NCBI GenBank assembly: GCA_964526035.1
Contig: CAZGKE010000074.1
Location: forward strand, 1 to 15,927
Direction: 5' to 3'
DNA length: 15,927 bases
Source: DAOMOD01 sp964526035
GTDB lineage: Bacteria; Pseudomonadota; Gammaproteobacteria; Xanthomonadales; BPKI01
The translations under genes and the position numbers were made by a program. The notes under the pieces were generated by a model. It searched no databases. It had not been told where the DNA came from and worked only from the letters and a program-made list of their open reading frames with translations. Position 1 is the first letter of the stretch; every line of letters starts with the position of its first letter. Below, one piece after another: positions 7,998 through 14,718 of this stretch.

Positions 7998-8032
7998 GTA
8001 TTTCGGAATATATGTTCCATATTTCGGAATAC
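7998..8032. promoter_or_regulatory. right operator-like double repeat, probable IclR-family site
   Basis: The 12-mer TATTTCGGAATA, itself a near palindrome, occurs twice (7999-8010 and 8020-8031) with starts 21 bp apart, two helical turns. The whole 35-bp block is an imperfect palindrome closed by GTATT and AATAC. Inside it TTCCATATTTCGGAA (8015-8029) matches the left site's layout, sharing TTCC--ATT-CG-AA. It directly abuts a plus-strand TACTAT. Two dimers could bind cooperatively on the same face of the DNA. Confidence 0.6.
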
Positions 8033-8035
8033 TAT
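8030..8035 (+). promoter_or_regulatory. candidate -10 box for the acyl-CoA dehydrogenase arm
   Basis: TACTAT lies about 28 bp upstream of the acyl-CoA dehydrogenase ATG and shares its first two bases with the end of the right operator repeat. The expected -35 position (8007-8012) reads AATATA and matches poorly. The call rests on position and on its symmetry with the -10-like box beside the left operator. Confidence 0.35.
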
Positions 8036-8063
8036 CCTGATCCACTCGCCAAGGCCGCAGTCG

Positions 8064-9299
8064 ATGGACCCATCCCATTCATCCCGAGCCGAGTCGCTGC
8101 GCCGCGAGCTGCTGCGCTTCTTCGAGCAGCACATTCATCCCGGTGAGCGCCGCTTTCACGAGGAGGTCGAGCGCAACCGCGGCGCCGGCAACGCCTGGCA
8201 GACCAGCACCCTGATCGAGGAACTCAAGCCCCTCGCGCGCGAACGCGGCCTGTGGAACCTGTTCCTGCCGGCCTCGGAGCGCGCGCCCGAGGGGCTCAGC
8301 AACCTCGACTACGCACCGCTGGCCGAGATCATGGGCCGGGTGCACTGGGCCCCCGAGGTGTTCAACTGCTCGGCGCCCGACACCGGCAACATGGAGATCC
8401 TCGAGCGCTACGGCAGCGAAGCGCAGAAAGCGCAGTGGCTGGATCCGCTGCTTGCCGGCGAGATCCGCTCCGCCTTCCTGATGACTGAACCGGCGGTGGC
8501 ATCATCCGACGCCACCAACATCCGCTGCAGCATCCGCCGCGACGGCGACGAATACGTCATCGATGGTCGCAAGTGGTTCGCCACCGGTGCTGGCGATCCG
8601 CGCTGCGCGCTGTACGTGGTGATGGGGCGCACCGATCCCGAGGCGCCGCGCCACCGCCAGCAGTCCATGGTGCTGGTTCCGGCCGATACGCCTGGCGCGC
8701 GCGTCGTGCGCCCGGTGCCGGTGTTCGGCTACGACCACGCGCCGCACGGACACATGGAGATCGAGCTTCGCGATGTGCGGGTGCCGGTCGACAACGTGCT
8801 GCTCGGCGAAGGCCGGGGGTTTGAAATTGCCCAGGGCCGCCTCGGTCCCGGCCGCGTGCATCACTGCATGCGCCAGATAGGCATGGCCGAACGCGCGCTG
8901 GAGCTGATGTGCGCGCGGCTGTCGTCACGGGTCGCCTTCGGCAAGCCGATCGCAGACCTCGGCGGCTGGCGTGAACGCATCGGCGAAGCGCGCTGCCAGA
9001 TCGAACAGGCGCGGCTGCTGACCCTCAAGGCCGCGCACATGATGGACACCGTGGGCAACAAGGCGGCACGCACCGAGATCGCCATGATCAAGGCGGTGGT
9101 GCCGTCGATGACCTGCAGGGTGATCGACTGGTCCATCCAGGCCCACGGTGGCGGCGGCATCAGCGACGACTTCGTGCTGGCCGGCGCCTACGCCGACGCG
9201 CGCAGCCTGCGCCTGGCCGACGGACCGGACGAGGTGCATCTCGATACCATTGCGCGCTGGGAGCTGGCGCGGCATGCCGCCGCGCCGGCCGCCGCCTGA
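8064..9299 (+). CDS. acyl-CoA dehydrogenase family protein (ACAD10/11-like C-terminus)
   Basis: A flavoenzyme that introduces the alpha,beta double bond into acyl-CoA, the first oxidation of beta-oxidation, passing electrons to ETF. At 411 residues it has the family length. The FAD/substrate segment FLMTEPAVASSDATNI spans 138-153, followed by KWFATGAGD (170-178). The helical C-terminal domain holds RVAFGKPIADL (289-299), AHGGGGISDDF (360-370) and RLADGPDEVHLDTIA (383-397). In short/medium-chain enzymes the last position carries YEGT with the catalytic Glu; here it is ADGPDEVH, as in ACAD10/ACAD11-type proteins and their bacterial relatives, so the substrate may be branched, hydroxylated or otherwise unusual. 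The ATG at 8064 follows an AAGG (8051-8054) with 9-nt spacing. It is the first gene of the plus operon, facing the operator region. Confidence 0.9.
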   Translation: MDPSHSSRAESLRRELLRFFEQHIHPGERRFHEEVERNRGAGNAWQTSTLIEELKPLARERGLWNLFLPASERAPEGLSNLDYAPLAEIMGRVHWAPEVFNCSAPDTGNMEILERYGSEAQKAQWLDPLLAGEIRSAFLMTEPAVASSDATNIRCSIRRDGDEYVIDGRKWFATGAGDPRCALYVVMGRTDPEAPRHRQQSMVLVPADTPGARVVRPVPVFGYDHAPHGHMEIELRDVRVPVDNVLLGEGRGFEIAQGRLGPGRVHHCMRQIGMAERALELMCARLSSRVAFGKPIADLGGWRERIGEARCQIEQARLLTLKAAHMMDTVGNKAARTEIAMIKAVVPSMTCRVIDWSIQAHGGGGISDDFVLAGAYADARSLRLADGPDEVHLDTIARWELARHAAAPAAA

Positions 9300-9318
9300 A
9301 TCACGGAGACAGCGCAGC

Positions 9319-10137
9319 ATGGGCAGTCCGAAACGCGATCCCGCGACCTTCCATCGCATTCCCGACGAGGATCACCCGCAGTTCGTCAGCGCGGTGGCGC
9401 GCGCATTCGCCATCCTGCGCTGCTTCGAGCATGGCGAGACGCACCTTGGCAACCAGGACATCGCGCGCCGCACCGGACTGCCCAAGCCCACCGTGTCGCG
9501 CCTCACCTACACCCTGTCCGCGCTCGGCTATCTCAACTATTCGGCCAAGCTGGAGAAGTACACGCTCGGTACCGCGGTGCTGTCGCTCGGGCACGCCTAC
9601 GTCAAGGCCAACGACGTCATCGACATCGCCCGCCCGCTGATGCGCGAGCTGGCCGAGTACACCCAGGCGGCGGTGATGCTGGCGGCGCCCGACGGCCTGC
9701 GCATGGTGCTGCTGGAAGTGTGCCAGGGCGATCCCACCTTCCAGATGCGCCTCGAGCCCGGCTCGCGCGTGCCCCACGGCACCACCGCCCTGGGCCGCGC
9801 CGACCTCGCCTCGCGCCCGCCGGAAATCCTCGAGCAGCGCCTGCGCGAGTTCGAGGCGCGCAGCGATCCCGCCGAGTGGCCCAAGCTGCGCGCGGGCATC
9901 CTGCGCGCGCGTCAGGACTACGAGCACTACGGCTTCTGCTTCTCGCTCGGCGACTGGCACCCCGACGTGTTTGCGGTCGGCGTGCCGATGGTGTCGTCCG
10001 ACGGCGGCCGCGTGCTCACCTTCAACTGCAGCGGACGGGTGTCGCAGATGACCCGCGAAAAGCTGGTGCAGGACTACGGTCCGCGCCTGGTCGCGCTGCG
10101 CAACACGGTTTACCAGACCACCAACGGACGCTTCTGA
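9319..10137 (+). CDS. IclR-family transcriptional regulator
   Basis: A DNA-binding regulator of 272 residues. The N-terminal winged helix-turn-helix spans about 22-85; its recognition helices lie in NQDIARRTGLPKPTVSRLTY (45-64), followed by the wing YLNYSAKLEKYTLG (71-84). The C-terminal effector domain (about 90-265) contains the family-typical GSRVPHGTTALGRA (148-161) and FAVGVPMVSSDGG (218-230). The ATG follows GGAG (9305-9308), and the gene begins 19 bp after the acyl-CoA dehydrogenase stop. IclR proteins usually control adjacent catabolic operons and sense a pathway intermediate. The palindromes at 7834-7861 and 7998-8032 are the likely targets, which would make it autoregulated and in charge of both arms. 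Family is certain; ligand and whether it activates or represses are unknown. Confidence 0.93.
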   Translation: MGSPKRDPATFHRIPDEDHPQFVSAVARAFAILRCFEHGETHLGNQDIARRTGLPKPTVSRLTYTLSALGYLNYSAKLEKYTLGTAVLSLGHAYVKANDVIDIARPLMRELAEYTQAAVMLAAPDGLRMVLLEVCQGDPTFQMRLEPGSRVPHGTTALGRADLASRPPEILEQRLREFEARSDPAEWPKLRAGILRARQDYEHYGFCFSLGDWHPDVFAVGVPMVSSDGGRVLTFNCSGRVSQMTREKLVQDYGPRLVALRNTVYQTTNGRF

Positions 10138-11141
10138 TGACCACCATGCGCGCCATCGTCTGCGAAACCCTCGGGCCGCCATCGACGCTGAAACTGTCCG
10201 ACCTGCCGGTGCCGACGCCAGGGCCGCGACAGCTGCGCGTGCGCGTACATGCGGCCGGCGTCAATTTTCCTGATGCACTGATCGTGCAGGGCCTCTACCA
10301 GATGAAACCGCCGCTGCCCTTCGTGCCGGGTGCCGAAGTGGCCGGCGAAGTGATCGAGGCCGGCGCGGAGGTGCGCGGCTACCAGGTCGGCGACAAGGTG
10401 GCGGCAGTATCCCTGCTCGGCGCGTTCGCCGAACAGGTGGTGGTCGACGCCGCCCTGGCGATTCCATTGCCGCGCGACATCGACGATAGGCGTCTGCAGG
10501 ATGCCGCCTCATTGGCGCTGGCCTACGGCACCAGCCTGCATGCGCTGGAAGAACGCGGGCGCGCCAAAAGCGGCGAAACCCTGCTGGTGCTCGGCGCGGG
10601 CGGCGGTGTCGGTCTGGCCGCCGTCGAACTCGGCAAACGCCTTGGCCTGATCGTGATCGCCGCGGCATCAAGCACGCCCAAGCTCGACGCAGCGCGCGCG
10701 CTGGGCGCCGACCACGCCATCAACTACAGCAGTGAGGACCTGCGGGAGCAGGTCAAGGCGCTGACCGCGGGCAAGGGCGTCGACCTGGTCTACGACCCGG
10801 TGGGCGGCGATCTGGCGGAAGCCGCGCTGCGCTGCCTCGGCTGGCGCGGGCGTCACCTGGTGATCGGTTTCGCCGGCGGCACCATTCCGAAGATTGCCGC
10901 CAACCTGCTGCTGCTCAAGGAGGCTGCGCTGCTCGGCGTGTTCTGGGGCGAGGCCGCCAGACGCGAACCCAAGGCGCACGGCGAACGCATGCAGCGCCTG
11001 TTCGGCTGGCTGGCGGACGGTTCGCTGCATCCGCACATTCACGCGCGCCTGCCGCTGTCCGCGGTGCCGGAAGCGCTGGACAAGCTGCTGCGCCGCGAAG
11101 TCGTCGGCAAGCTGCTGATCCTGCCGCAAGACAAGGGCTGA
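10137..11141 (+). CDS. MDR-family NADPH:quinone oxidoreductase-like protein
   Basis: A 334-residue medium-chain dehydrogenase/reductase of the zinc-free quinone oxidoreductase type, expected to use NADPH to reduce quinones or activated enones. Seen: GroES-like N-terminal domain with HAAGVNFPDALI (38-49) and PFVPGAEVAGEV (61-72), nucleotide loop LGAGGGVGLAAV (152-163) and VYDPVGG (218-224). No cysteine set for structural zinc is present. The start overlaps the IclR stop by one base (TGATG), so it is co-translated with the regulator; a second in-frame ATG at 10146 is possible. Within a beta-oxidation cluster it could reduce an enoyl or enone intermediate or act as an acryloyl/crotonyl-CoA reductase-type enzyme, but nothing in the sequence decides the substrate. 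Confidence 0.85.
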   Translation: MTTMRAIVCETLGPPSTLKLSDLPVPTPGPRQLRVRVHAAGVNFPDALIVQGLYQMKPPLPFVPGAEVAGEVIEAGAEVRGYQVGDKVAAVSLLGAFAEQVVVDAALAIPLPRDIDDRRLQDAASLALAYGTSLHALEERGRAKSGETLLVLGAGGGVGLAAVELGKRLGLIVIAAASSTPKLDAARALGADHAINYSSEDLREQVKALTAGKGVDLVYDPVGGDLAEAALRCLGWRGRHLVIGFAGGTIPKIAANLLLLKEAALLGVFWGEAARREPKAHGERMQRLFGWLADGSLHPHIHARLPLSAVPEALDKLLRREVVGKLLILPQDKG

Positions 11142-11182
11142 TTCACTTCAAACGTTCGGTCGCCACGGGGAGGGGAACCGAC

Positions 11183-12583
11183 ATGACATCGACACCGCCA
11201 GAGCGCGACGCCAGCGGACCTTCGCAAGGCTGGCGCTGGGGCCCGTTCACCTTCCGCCTGCCGTTCCTGCACTCGCGCCTGCACTGGCCGGAGTTCCTGC
11301 AGGGTCTGCTGGTGGCGACCGCCACCGGTCTCGCCCTGGTGCCGATCCTGGTCGGCTACTTCGGCATGACCTTCGAGGAGGGCATCGCCGCCAGCCTGCT
11401 GTTCAGCGTGTTCCTGGTGGCCTCGATCTACATCTTCGGCGAGCCCTACGCGCCTGGCTGGAACACCGCCGCGCTGCCGCTGGTGATGCTGTTCGTGTTC
11501 ACGGGGTACGCGACGCCGGAAGAACGCTTTCAGGCGATGACCGCCATGTCGCTGGGCTTCGCCGCGCTGGTGTTCGTGCTCGGCATCACGGGTCTCGGCC
11601 GCAGGCTGATGCACTGGCTGCCGTCGACCCTCAAGGCCGGCATCCTGCTCGGCGCCTCGCTGGCCGCATTCAAGCAGGTGTTCGTGGTGGACGCCGAGCG
11701 CTTCCTGCTGCTGCAGCCGGTGTCGATCGTGGTGGCCTGCGCCGTATGCATGGTGTTCCTGTTCTCGGTGCCCTTCGAACGACTCAAGTGGCGGCACCGC
11801 AGCCTCGGCCTGCTGGCGGCGATGGGTCTCCTCCCCGGCTTTCTTGCCGCCGCACTGATCGGACCGCTGGTCGGCGAGGTGAACTATGAGATCGAATGGG
11901 GCTGGCTGCTGCCGCCGGTGGCCGACGCCGTGCGCAAGATGTCGCCCTTCAGCATCGGCTGGCCCGGCCTCGACATGTACATCGCGGCGATTCCGCTGAT
12001 CCTGATCACCTACGTCATCCAGTTCGGCGACTGGGTCACCGGCGATGCCGTGCTTCGCGACGCGCAGGACAAGCGTCCCGACGATCCGATCGACATCGAA
12101 CCCAACCGCGCGCACCTCGCGCTGGCCATTCGCAACTTCGGCTCGGGGCTGGTGGCGCCGTTCTTCCCGACCCAGGGCACGCTATGGACCGGCGTGCACG
12201 TGATCGTGGTGTCGCGCTGGAAGCAGGGCCCCGGCGCGATGCGCGATCTGCACAGCGGCCTGATCAGCTACTACCTGATGGCCCTGCCCTTCATCTATGT
12301 CCTGCTGCCTCTTCTGACCGGACTGAAACCGCTGCTCGGCATTGCCCTGTCGCTGACCCTGATCCTGTCCGGATTCGCCTGCGCCTACATCGGCATGAGC
12401 ATCCCGCGCGATGCAGTCTCGCGCGGCAGCGCCCTGCTCACCGGCGCGGCGCTGGCGCTGTTCACGCCATGGATCGGCCTGCTGGTAGGCATCGCCGCCT
12501 GCGTGCTGCTGGTCGGACTCGATCACGACCGCCCCGCCGACACCGCCGGCAGCGATGCGCCGCCCACCGGCTTCGACACCTGA
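11183..12583 (+). CDS. multi-pass permease, probable APC-superfamily (NCS2/SulP-like) transporter
   Basis: A polytopic inner-membrane protein of 466 residues with about 12 or more hydrophobic segments (including around 40-60, 66-86, 95-109, 122-137, 152-166, 178-196, 207-230, 264-281, 362-380, 382-404, 416-445). The half-buried GSGLVAPFFPTQGTLWTG stretch (320-337), preceded by an acidic hinge (D302-E306), resembles the helix-break region of NCS2 xanthine/uracil and SulP anion carriers, as does IQFGDWVTGDAV (279-290). The N-terminal 30 residues are soluble. A strong GGGGAGGGGA Shine-Dalgarno precedes the ATG, and the gene starts 41 bp after the MDR gene. In this operon it probably carries the growth substrate, a degradation product or a carboxylate anion. 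The superfamily is inferred from fold-like features, not a close match; the substrate is unknown. Confidence 0.75.
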   Translation: MTSTPPERDASGPSQGWRWGPFTFRLPFLHSRLHWPEFLQGLLVATATGLALVPILVGYFGMTFEEGIAASLLFSVFLVASIYIFGEPYAPGWNTAALPLVMLFVFTGYATPEERFQAMTAMSLGFAALVFVLGITGLGRRLMHWLPSTLKAGILLGASLAAFKQVFVVDAERFLLLQPVSIVVACAVCMVFLFSVPFERLKWRHRSLGLLAAMGLLPGFLAAALIGPLVGEVNYEIEWGWLLPPVADAVRKMSPFSIGWPGLDMYIAAIPLILITYVIQFGDWVTGDAVLRDAQDKRPDDPIDIEPNRAHLALAIRNFGSGLVAPFFPTQGTLWTGVHVIVVSRWKQGPGAMRDLHSGLISYYLMALPFIYVLLPLLTGLKPLLGIALSLTLILSGFACAYIGMSIPRDAVSRGSALLTGAALALFTPWIGLLVGIAACVLLVGLDHDRPADTAGSDAPPTGFDT

Positions 12584-12593
12584 GCACAGGCCC

Positions 12594-13025
12594 ATGACTT
12601 CACGAGCGAACTATCGTCACTTCCTGCCGATTCCCACGCGCTGGAAGGACAACGACATCTACGGTCACGTCAACAACGTCGAGTACTACAGCTATTTCGA
12701 CACCGTCATCAACACCTTCCTGATCGTCGAGGGCGGGCTCGACATCCACCGCGGCACGGTCATCGGCCTGTGCGCGGAATCGCACTGCCGCTTCATGGGC
12801 GAGCTCGCGTTTCCCGAGACCATCGAGGCCGGACTGCGGGTGGAGAAGCTCGGCAATTCGAGCGTGCGCTACGGCATCGGGCTGTTCCGTGCAGACCGCG
12901 ATGAGCCGGCCGCGGAGGGCTGGTTCGTGCACGTGTTCATCGACCGCGATTCGCGCAAGTCGACGCCGATCCCGGCACCGATCCGCGCAGCGCTGACGCC
13001 CCTGCTTGTGGAAGACGCGACGTGA
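12594..13025 (+). CDS. hot-dog fold acyl-CoA thioesterase (4HBT/YbgC-like)
   Basis: A 143-residue single hot-dog domain protein expected to hydrolyse an acyl-CoA or aryl-CoA thioester. The signature TRWKDNDIYGHVNNVEYY (15-32) carries the conserved Asp21 of the 4-hydroxybenzoyl-CoA thioesterase-type active site, followed by the long central helix. The start at ATG 12594 lies 10 bp after the permease stop with AGG as a modest Shine-Dalgarno; the frame is open a little further upstream, but that would overlap the permease. Its stop overlaps the GTG of the alcohol dehydrogenase (GTGA). In the cluster it could release an end-product acid or relieve CoA trapping when a CoA intermediate cannot be processed further. 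Confidence 0.88.
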   Translation: MTSRANYRHFLPIPTRWKDNDIYGHVNNVEYYSYFDTVINTFLIVEGGLDIHRGTVIGLCAESHCRFMGELAFPETIEAGLRVEKLGNSSVRYGIGLFRADRDEPAAEGWFVHVFIDRDSRKSTPIPAPIRAALTPLLVEDAT

Positions 13026-14152
13026 AGGTGCGCGCGGCGGTGTTGCGGAAGATGGGGCTGCCGGCGCCCTACGCGCAGTCGAAGCCGCTCGCCATCGAAA
13101 CCCTGCGGCTGGACCCGCCCGGGCACGGCGAGCTGCGCGTGCGCGTTCTCGCCGCGGGCCTCTGCCACTCCGACCTCTCCGTCATCGACGGCTCCAGGCC
13201 GCGACCCATGCCGATGGTGCTCGGCCACGAGGCCTGTGGCGAAGTAATCGAACTGGGCGCCGATGTCCGCGACTTCGCGGTCGGCGACCGCGTGGTGTTT
13301 TCCTTCGTGCCGCTGTGCGGGCACTGCGATCCCTGCGCCAGCGGACGACCGGCGCTGTGCGAACCCGGTGCCCTGGCGAACGGCGCCGGTCATCTGTTGG
13401 GCGGTGGGCGGCGCTGGCACGACGACGGTACCGACATGCTGCAGCATCATCTGGGCGTGTCCGGATTTGCCGAATTCACTGTGGTCGCGGCGCGCTCGGC
13501 GGTTCGCGTGGATCCAGACCTGGCGCCCGAGATCGCCGCGCTGTTCGGCTGCGCTGTGATGACCGGCGTCGGTGCGGTGGTGAACACGGCGCGCGTGCAG
13601 CCCGGCGAGAGCGTGGCGGTGTTCGGCATGGGCGGCGTCGGTCTGGCTGCCTTGATCGGCGCGCGCGCTGCATCGGCATACCCGCTGGTTGCGGTCGACG
13701 TGATGCCGGACAAGCTGGCGCTGGCGCGCGAACTGGGGGCCAGCCACTGCATCGACGCGCGCGACGGCAACGCGGTTGCAGCGGTGCGCGACGCCACCGG
13801 CGGCGGCGCACAGCACGTCATCGAATCGGTTGGCCACGAGGAGGTGCTGGCGCAGGCCTACGCGGCCACCCGTCGCGGCGGCAGCACCATCACCGTCGGC
13901 CTGCCGGCACCCGATCGCATGTTCAGCATCCCGGCGGTGAGCCTGGTCGCCGAAGAGCGCAGCGTGCGCGGTTCCTACATGGGATCAGCCGTGCCCAGCC
14001 GCGATATACCACGCTACATCGCGCTCTATCGCAACGGCCAGCTGCCCGTCGCCCGGCTGCTGAGCCACACGCTGAAACTGGACGATATCAACGCCGGATT
14101 CGACCGCCTCGCGCGCGGCGAGGCGATCCGTCAGGTCGTGCTGTTCGACTGA
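13022..14152 (+). CDS. zinc-dependent alcohol dehydrogenase (MDR family)
   Basis: A 376-residue NAD(P)-dependent alcohol dehydrogenase. Catalytic zinc ligands are Cys48 (GLCHSD), His69-Glu70 (GHEACG) and Cys177 (FGCAVMTG). A full structural zinc lobe is formed by Cys99, Cys102, Cys105 and Cys113. The cofactor loop is FGMGGVGLAAL (201-211), followed by an acidic VAVD that favours NAD+. This pattern fits class I/III-like and aryl/alkyl alcohol dehydrogenases rather than the quinone-reductase type encoded upstream. Translation starts at GTG 13022, overlapping the thioesterase stop (GTGA), which indicates coupling. It is the last gene of the plus operon and ends 10 bp from the convergent ssb gene. 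A role in oxidising an alcohol group of the substrate or of a released product is inferred from context. Confidence 0.9.
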   Translation: MKVRAAVLRKMGLPAPYAQSKPLAIETLRLDPPGHGELRVRVLAAGLCHSDLSVIDGSRPRPMPMVLGHEACGEVIELGADVRDFAVGDRVVFSFVPLCGHCDPCASGRPALCEPGALANGAGHLLGGGRRWHDDGTDMLQHHLGVSGFAEFTVVAARSAVRVDPDLAPEIAALFGCAVMTGVGAVVNTARVQPGESVAVFGMGGVGLAALIGARAASAYPLVAVDVMPDKLALARELGASHCIDARDGNAVAAVRDATGGGAQHVIESVGHEEVLAQAYAATRRGGSTITVGLPAPDRMFSIPAVSLVAEERSVRGSYMGSAVPSRDIPRYIALYRNGQLPVARLLSHTLKLDDINAGFDRLARGEAIRQVVLFD

Positions 14153-14162
14153 AGCAAATCGT

Positions 14163-14621
14163 TCAGAACGGCAGGTCGTCGTCGTCCGGGAAGTCTTGCG
14201 GTGCGTTCGAAGCGCCACGTGACTCCTGCGCCTGCGGACGCTGCGCGGGTCGTTCACGGCTGCCGCCACCGCCACCCTCGCCGCCCGGTCCGCCGAGCAT
14301 CTGCATCTCATTGGCGATGATGTCGGTCGACCAGCGCTCGATGCCTTCCTTGTCGGTGTACTTGTCGGTCTGCAGCCGCCCTTCGACATAGACCTGACGA
14401 CCCTTCTTCAGGTACTCGCCGGCAATTTCCGCCAGGCGGCCGAAGAATTTCACCCGGTGCCACTCGGTGCGCTCCTGGGTTTCACCGGACTGCTTGTCCT
14501 TCCACTGCTCGCTGGTGGCGATGCGAATGGAGGTGATGGCCGAACCGCTGGTCGTGTAGCGGGTCTCGGGATCGGCGCCCAGGTTGCCGACCAGGATGAC
14601 CTTGTTGATGCCTCGCGCCAT
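14163..14621 (-). CDS. ssb: single-stranded DNA-binding protein
   Basis: Coats single-stranded DNA during replication, recombination and repair and recruits partner proteins through its tail. The 152-residue product has the OB fold (about 1-110) starting ARGINKVILVGNLGADPE (2-19) with EWHRVKFFGRLAEIAGEYLKKG in the middle, a Gly/Arg/Gln-rich linker (about 111-142) and the acidic interaction tail DDDDLPF at the extreme C-terminus. The ATG at 14619-14621 follows GGAAGGAA at normal spacing; the frame is open further upstream, but the residues there are not SSB-like. It is divergent from ispB, with 97 bp between the start codons. A minus-strand TATCCT (14664-14669) is a possible -10. Confidence 0.97.
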   Translation of the reverse strand: MARGINKVILVGNLGADPETRYTTSGSAITSIRIATSEQWKDKQSGETQERTEWHRVKFFGRLAEIAGEYLKKGRQVYVEGRLQTDKYTDKEGIERWSTDIIANEMQMLGGPGGEGGGGGSRERPAQRPQAQESRGASNAPQDFPDDDDLPF

Positions 14622-14663
14622 GCGACGATTCCTTCCATAAGTACGTGACGGGAAAGGGGCGGG

Positions 14664-14669
14664 AGGATA
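14664..14669 (-). promoter_or_regulatory. candidate -10 box for ssb
   Basis: On the minus strand this reads TATCCT, four of six bases matching the -10 consensus, about 43 bp upstream of the ssb ATG. No good -35 box is seen at 16-18 bp. Low confidence. Confidence 0.3.
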
Positions 14670-14705
14670 GCACAGCGGATCGGTCGTCGACCCCGCGTCG
14701 GTCCG

Positions 14706-14711
14706 TATAAT
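14706..14711 (+). promoter_or_regulatory. consensus -10 box (TATAAT) of ispB, apparently leaderless
   Basis: A perfect TATAAT ends seven bases before the A of ATG 14719. Transcription normally starts about seven bases past the box, that is at the A of the start codon or one base earlier. The -35 position (14683-14688, GTCGTC) is weak. No Shine-Dalgarno lies next to the ATG; the only purine-rich stretch is some 50 bp upstream, behind the box. Confidence 0.65.
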
Positions 14712-14718
14712 GGCCGCA

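Larger units (their letters stand above)
7752..8063. promoter_or_regulatory. divergent control region between the two catabolic arms
   Basis: A 312-bp region without a convincing gene separates the hydrolase and acyl-CoA dehydrogenase start codons. Two AT-rich patches (about 7831-7864 and 7998-8037) stand out from the GC-rich surroundings, and each carries palindromic sites built on ATTTCG/CGGAAT half-sites. The 135 bp between them (7865-7997) contain only a weak inverted repeat (CGTTGC, then GCAACG further on) and nothing else I can name. Long reading frames cross the region on both strands, but none has start, ribosome-binding or protein-like features. Confidence 0.75.

Noticed and set aside
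6834..8063. The long upstream extension of the acyl-CoA dehydrogenase frame
   Set aside because: It is antisense to the hydrolase and crosses the operator region; the conserved dehydrogenase sequence begins just after ATG 8064.
7752..8078. An N-terminal extension of the hydrolase up to 8078
   Set aside because: It would cover both palindromic operator sites and overlap the acyl-CoA dehydrogenase start; the extra residues have no recognisable pattern and no ribosome-binding site fits.
11039..12115. A 358-codon minus-strand frame rich in His, Gln and Glu, opposite the permease
   Set aside because: Typical antisense image of a hydrophobic membrane-protein gene (Leu/Val codons read as Gln/Glu/His on the other strand); no start signal.
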